DNA from: CALLPQ01 sp964479275
GTDB taxonomy: Bacteria > Pseudomonadota > Alphaproteobacteria > Caulobacterales > Parvularculaceae
DNA length: 14,572 nucleotides
Assembly (NCBI GenBank): GCA_964479275.1
Contig: CAYZLR010000087.1
Span: 1 to 14,572 of the forward strand
Reading direction: 5' to 3'
Every line of letters begins with the position of its first letter. Position 1 is the stretch's first letter. The translations under genes and the position numbers were made by a program. The notes beneath the pieces were generated by a model, which worked only from the letters and a program-made list of their open reading frames with translations, was not told the origin of the DNA and did not search any database. Positions 12,875 through 14,572 of this stretch are shown here, piece by piece.

Positions 12875-14398
12875 ATGAATTCTGACCATGATCCTTCATT
12901 AAAAGAATCTTCCCAAAATCCGGAGAATGTCGGGCGGCGCGTAGCGGTCAGCGCCGCGTGGATTGCAGGAAGCAGTATCTTGATGCGGATGATAGGCCTG
13001 ATCAATACTTTGATCCTAGCGAGAATTCTGACCCCTGATGATTTTGGTTTGGTTGCAATTGGTATTATTGGCACGCAATTAATTCAAAACATATCCGATG
13101 TTGGGGTGGCCCAAGCGGTGATTAAATATCAAGATGCTGGGAAAAAAGAAATTGATACGCTTTTTACGTTTTCATTCATTCGCGGCATCATTGTATTCTT
13201 AATTATTGTTAGCATCGCACCTTTTACCGATGATTTTTATCACGATGCACGCACGCCCGCTATTTTTAATGCCATGGCGATCATTGCTTTTATGCAATCA
13301 ATGATTAATCCCCGGTTTTTTGAATTTCAGCGTGATTTGGATTTTTCAAAAGATTTTATTGTAAACGGTCTAGATAAATTTATCGCAGTAGCCGCCTCCG
13401 TACTGATCGCATATATCTACCAATCATATTGGGCTATCATTATTGGTATCGGCACAGGCGCCTTTGTAAAACTAATCTTATCGTATGTTATGCGCCCCTA
13501 TCGCCCTCGTTTTAAGTTAACGGCGTTTAAGGCCTTAATTGGGTTTTCTGGCTGGTTGACAGGCGTCAGTTTTATGGCTGCACTCAATAATAAATTAGAT
13601 GTTCTCATTTTAGGGCGGTTCATCCCGGCGGCTCAAAATGGAAGCTTTTATGTTGGCCATCAATTAGCGGGTCTGCCCAGTAATGAATTGGCACACCCTA
13701 TCGCCAAAGCGCTATATCCGGGCCTATCTTCCTTTCAAAATGAGCCTGAGCGCATGCGCAATACAGTACTGCAAAGCGCTGAAGTCTTAGGGGCGACGGC
13801 TCTGCCCGCCAGTTTTGGTTTTGCTTTTCTTGCGCCAGATCTTGTTGCACTGATACTTGGAACTCAATGGCCTTTAGCAATCCCACTCATTCAATTGTAT
13901 GCGCCAGTCTCAGGCATAAACACCATATACTCTGGGGTTTATGGATATGCTCTTGCCAAAGGTATGACGCGAGAAGTTTTCATTCGTGAAGCGGTTTACT
14001 TTTTAATACGAACACCAATTTTTATTTTTGCAGCAATGAATTATGGTTATATGGGCGCTGTTTATGCTACTGCCGCGATAACGATCATAACGACTATCTT
14101 ACACGGTGTTTTATATGCGCACATTAGTAAGGATAATTTTCTCGCTCCCCTGATGCGTGCAAAAAGAGGTTTTCTTGCCATAATTCCTATGGCTATTTAT
14201 TTTATGCTCTTAAAGCCCAATATAGGCTTTATGGAAAATTTTCCAATTTTGGTGCGATTAATCATTGATAGTTTTATCGGGGCTTCACTTTTTACAGCAA
14301 CTATGTTTGCTCAATGGAATTTCTCTGGAAAACCACAAGGTGTGGAATCGTTAATTTTGCAAAATTTAAAATCCTTAAAAAAACGCTTTAGCAACTAA
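12875..14398 (+). CDS. Lipopolysaccharide/polysaccharide flippase, WzxC-like
   Basis: This 507-residue polytopic inner-membrane protein has about 12-14 helices and fits the polysaccharide transport family of the MOP/MVF flippase superfamily. The N-terminal part reads RVAVSAAWIAGSSILMRMIG then LINTLILARILTPDDFGLVA, the classic Wzx/RfbX entry with the LARiLtPddFGl motif. PRFFEFQRDLDF (151-162) matches the loop of WzxC-type members. It should move lipid-linked oligosaccharide across the inner membrane. A polar 20-residue N-terminus precedes helix 1. No strong Shine-Dalgarno is seen; aggg lies about 13 bases upstream. No glycosyltransferase or polymerase gene is present in the window, so the substrate cannot be inferred. 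Confidence 0.88.
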   Translation: MNSDHDPSLKESSQNPENVGRRVAVSAAWIAGSSILMRMIGLINTLILARILTPDDFGLVAIGIIGTQLIQNISDVGVAQAVIKYQDAGKKEIDTLFTFSFIRGIIVFLIIVSIAPFTDDFYHDARTPAIFNAMAIIAFMQSMINPRFFEFQRDLDFSKDFIVNGLDKFIAVAASVLIAYIYQSYWAIIIGIGTGAFVKLILSYVMRPYRPRFKLTAFKALIGFSGWLTGVSFMAALNNKLDVLILGRFIPAAQNGSFYVGHQLAGLPSNELAHPIAKALYPGLSSFQNEPERMRNTVLQSAEVLGATALPASFGFAFLAPDLVALILGTQWPLAIPLIQLYAPVSGINTIYSGVYGYALAKGMTREVFIREAVYFLIRTPIFIFAAMNYGYMGAVYATAAITIITTILHGVLYAHISKDNFLAPLMRAKRGFLAIIPMAIYFMLLKPNIGFMENFPILVRLIIDSFIGASLFTATMFAQWNFSGKPQGVESLILQNLKSLKKRFSN

Positions 14399-14436
14399 CC
14401 CCTGGCAATGGTAAAGGATTTATGTGTTAAAATAAG

Positions 14437-14547
14437 AGAGCATTTGGAATCAATATTTGCCTCATGTACAATAGGTGTACCCACATTAATGCTCTTCACA
14501 TCCAATTGTATGCTATCGGCTAAGAGCCCAATTCAAAATTACAATTG
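14437..14547. repeat. Two inverted repeats after the flippase gene
   Basis: agagcatt (14437-14444) pairs with aatgctct (14488-14495), and caattgta (14503-14510) pairs with tacaattg (14540-14547). Both are perfect over 8 bp with long spacers (43 and 29 bases), and neither has a T-run. I see no gene in 14399-14572. They could be operators or chance in AT-rich DNA. Confidence 0.3.
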
Positions 14548-14572
14548 AGTGATTTCAGCGACTTATGATTCT

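Noticed and set aside
1..14572. CRISPR array, integron, prophage, toxin-antitoxin or restriction system
   Set aside because: No regularly spaced repeats, integrase, capsid, nuclease or toxin-like genes are visible. The HTH/membrane pair at 63-454 has no toxin-like partner.

Overview
The window looks like part of an alphaproteobacterial chromosome of fairly low G+C. The strongest signs are a GapR (DUF2312) gene close to a secreted TPR protein and a bL36 gene, and a birA-coaX-rnj-DUF1467 gene run, both arrangements typical of Alphaproteobacteria. The genus cannot be fixed from the sequence. Almost all the long genes are ordinary chromosomal genes; there is no phage module, CRISPR array, tRNA or rRNA, and no intact insertion sequence.

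Layout. 1-1101 is a decayed or accessory stretch: a small two-helix membrane protein (63-254), an XRE-type HTH reading frame with no normal start codon (to 454), a minus-strand fragment of a Cys-containing coding sequence (about 540-616) that recurs in diverged, inverted orientation at 10003-10081, and several hairpins. 1102-1881 is a soluble diguanylate cyclase (GGDEF, with I-site). It converges on a minus-strand pair: a DUF465/YdcH-like protein (1899-2201) and a TIGR02444/DUF2390 protein (2297-2911). 2912-3358 is largely gene-poor, with one weak 42-codon ORF. A second, 57-residue DUF465 protein follows (3359-3532) with a very strong terminator.

3725-8123 is a tightly packed plus-strand cluster: an SDR with an atypical active site, birA, coaX, rnj (RNase J) and a DUF1467 membrane protein. 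Three of its junctions are one-base stop/start overlaps (TAATG or TGATG), which suggests translational coupling. mgtE (8414-9937) follows after a 290-base A-rich spacer. 9938-10279 holds the second copy of the Cys-containing fragment.

GapR (10280-10546), the TPR protein (10938-11570) and rpmJ/bL36 (11790-11915) lie on the minus strand. rpmJ has a recognisable promoter and terminator. Divergent from rpmJ, a plus-strand SDR of the FASAK type (12115-12837) and a WzxC-like polysaccharide flippase (12875-14398) probably form one unit. The final 174 bases hold only inverted repeats.

No complete unknown system is evident. The points most worth following up are the inverted pair of decayed coding fragments, the two SDRs that both lack the catalytic tyrosine, the HTH frame without a start codon, and a 17-codon ORF with a perfect Shine-Dalgarno between gapR and the TPR gene.
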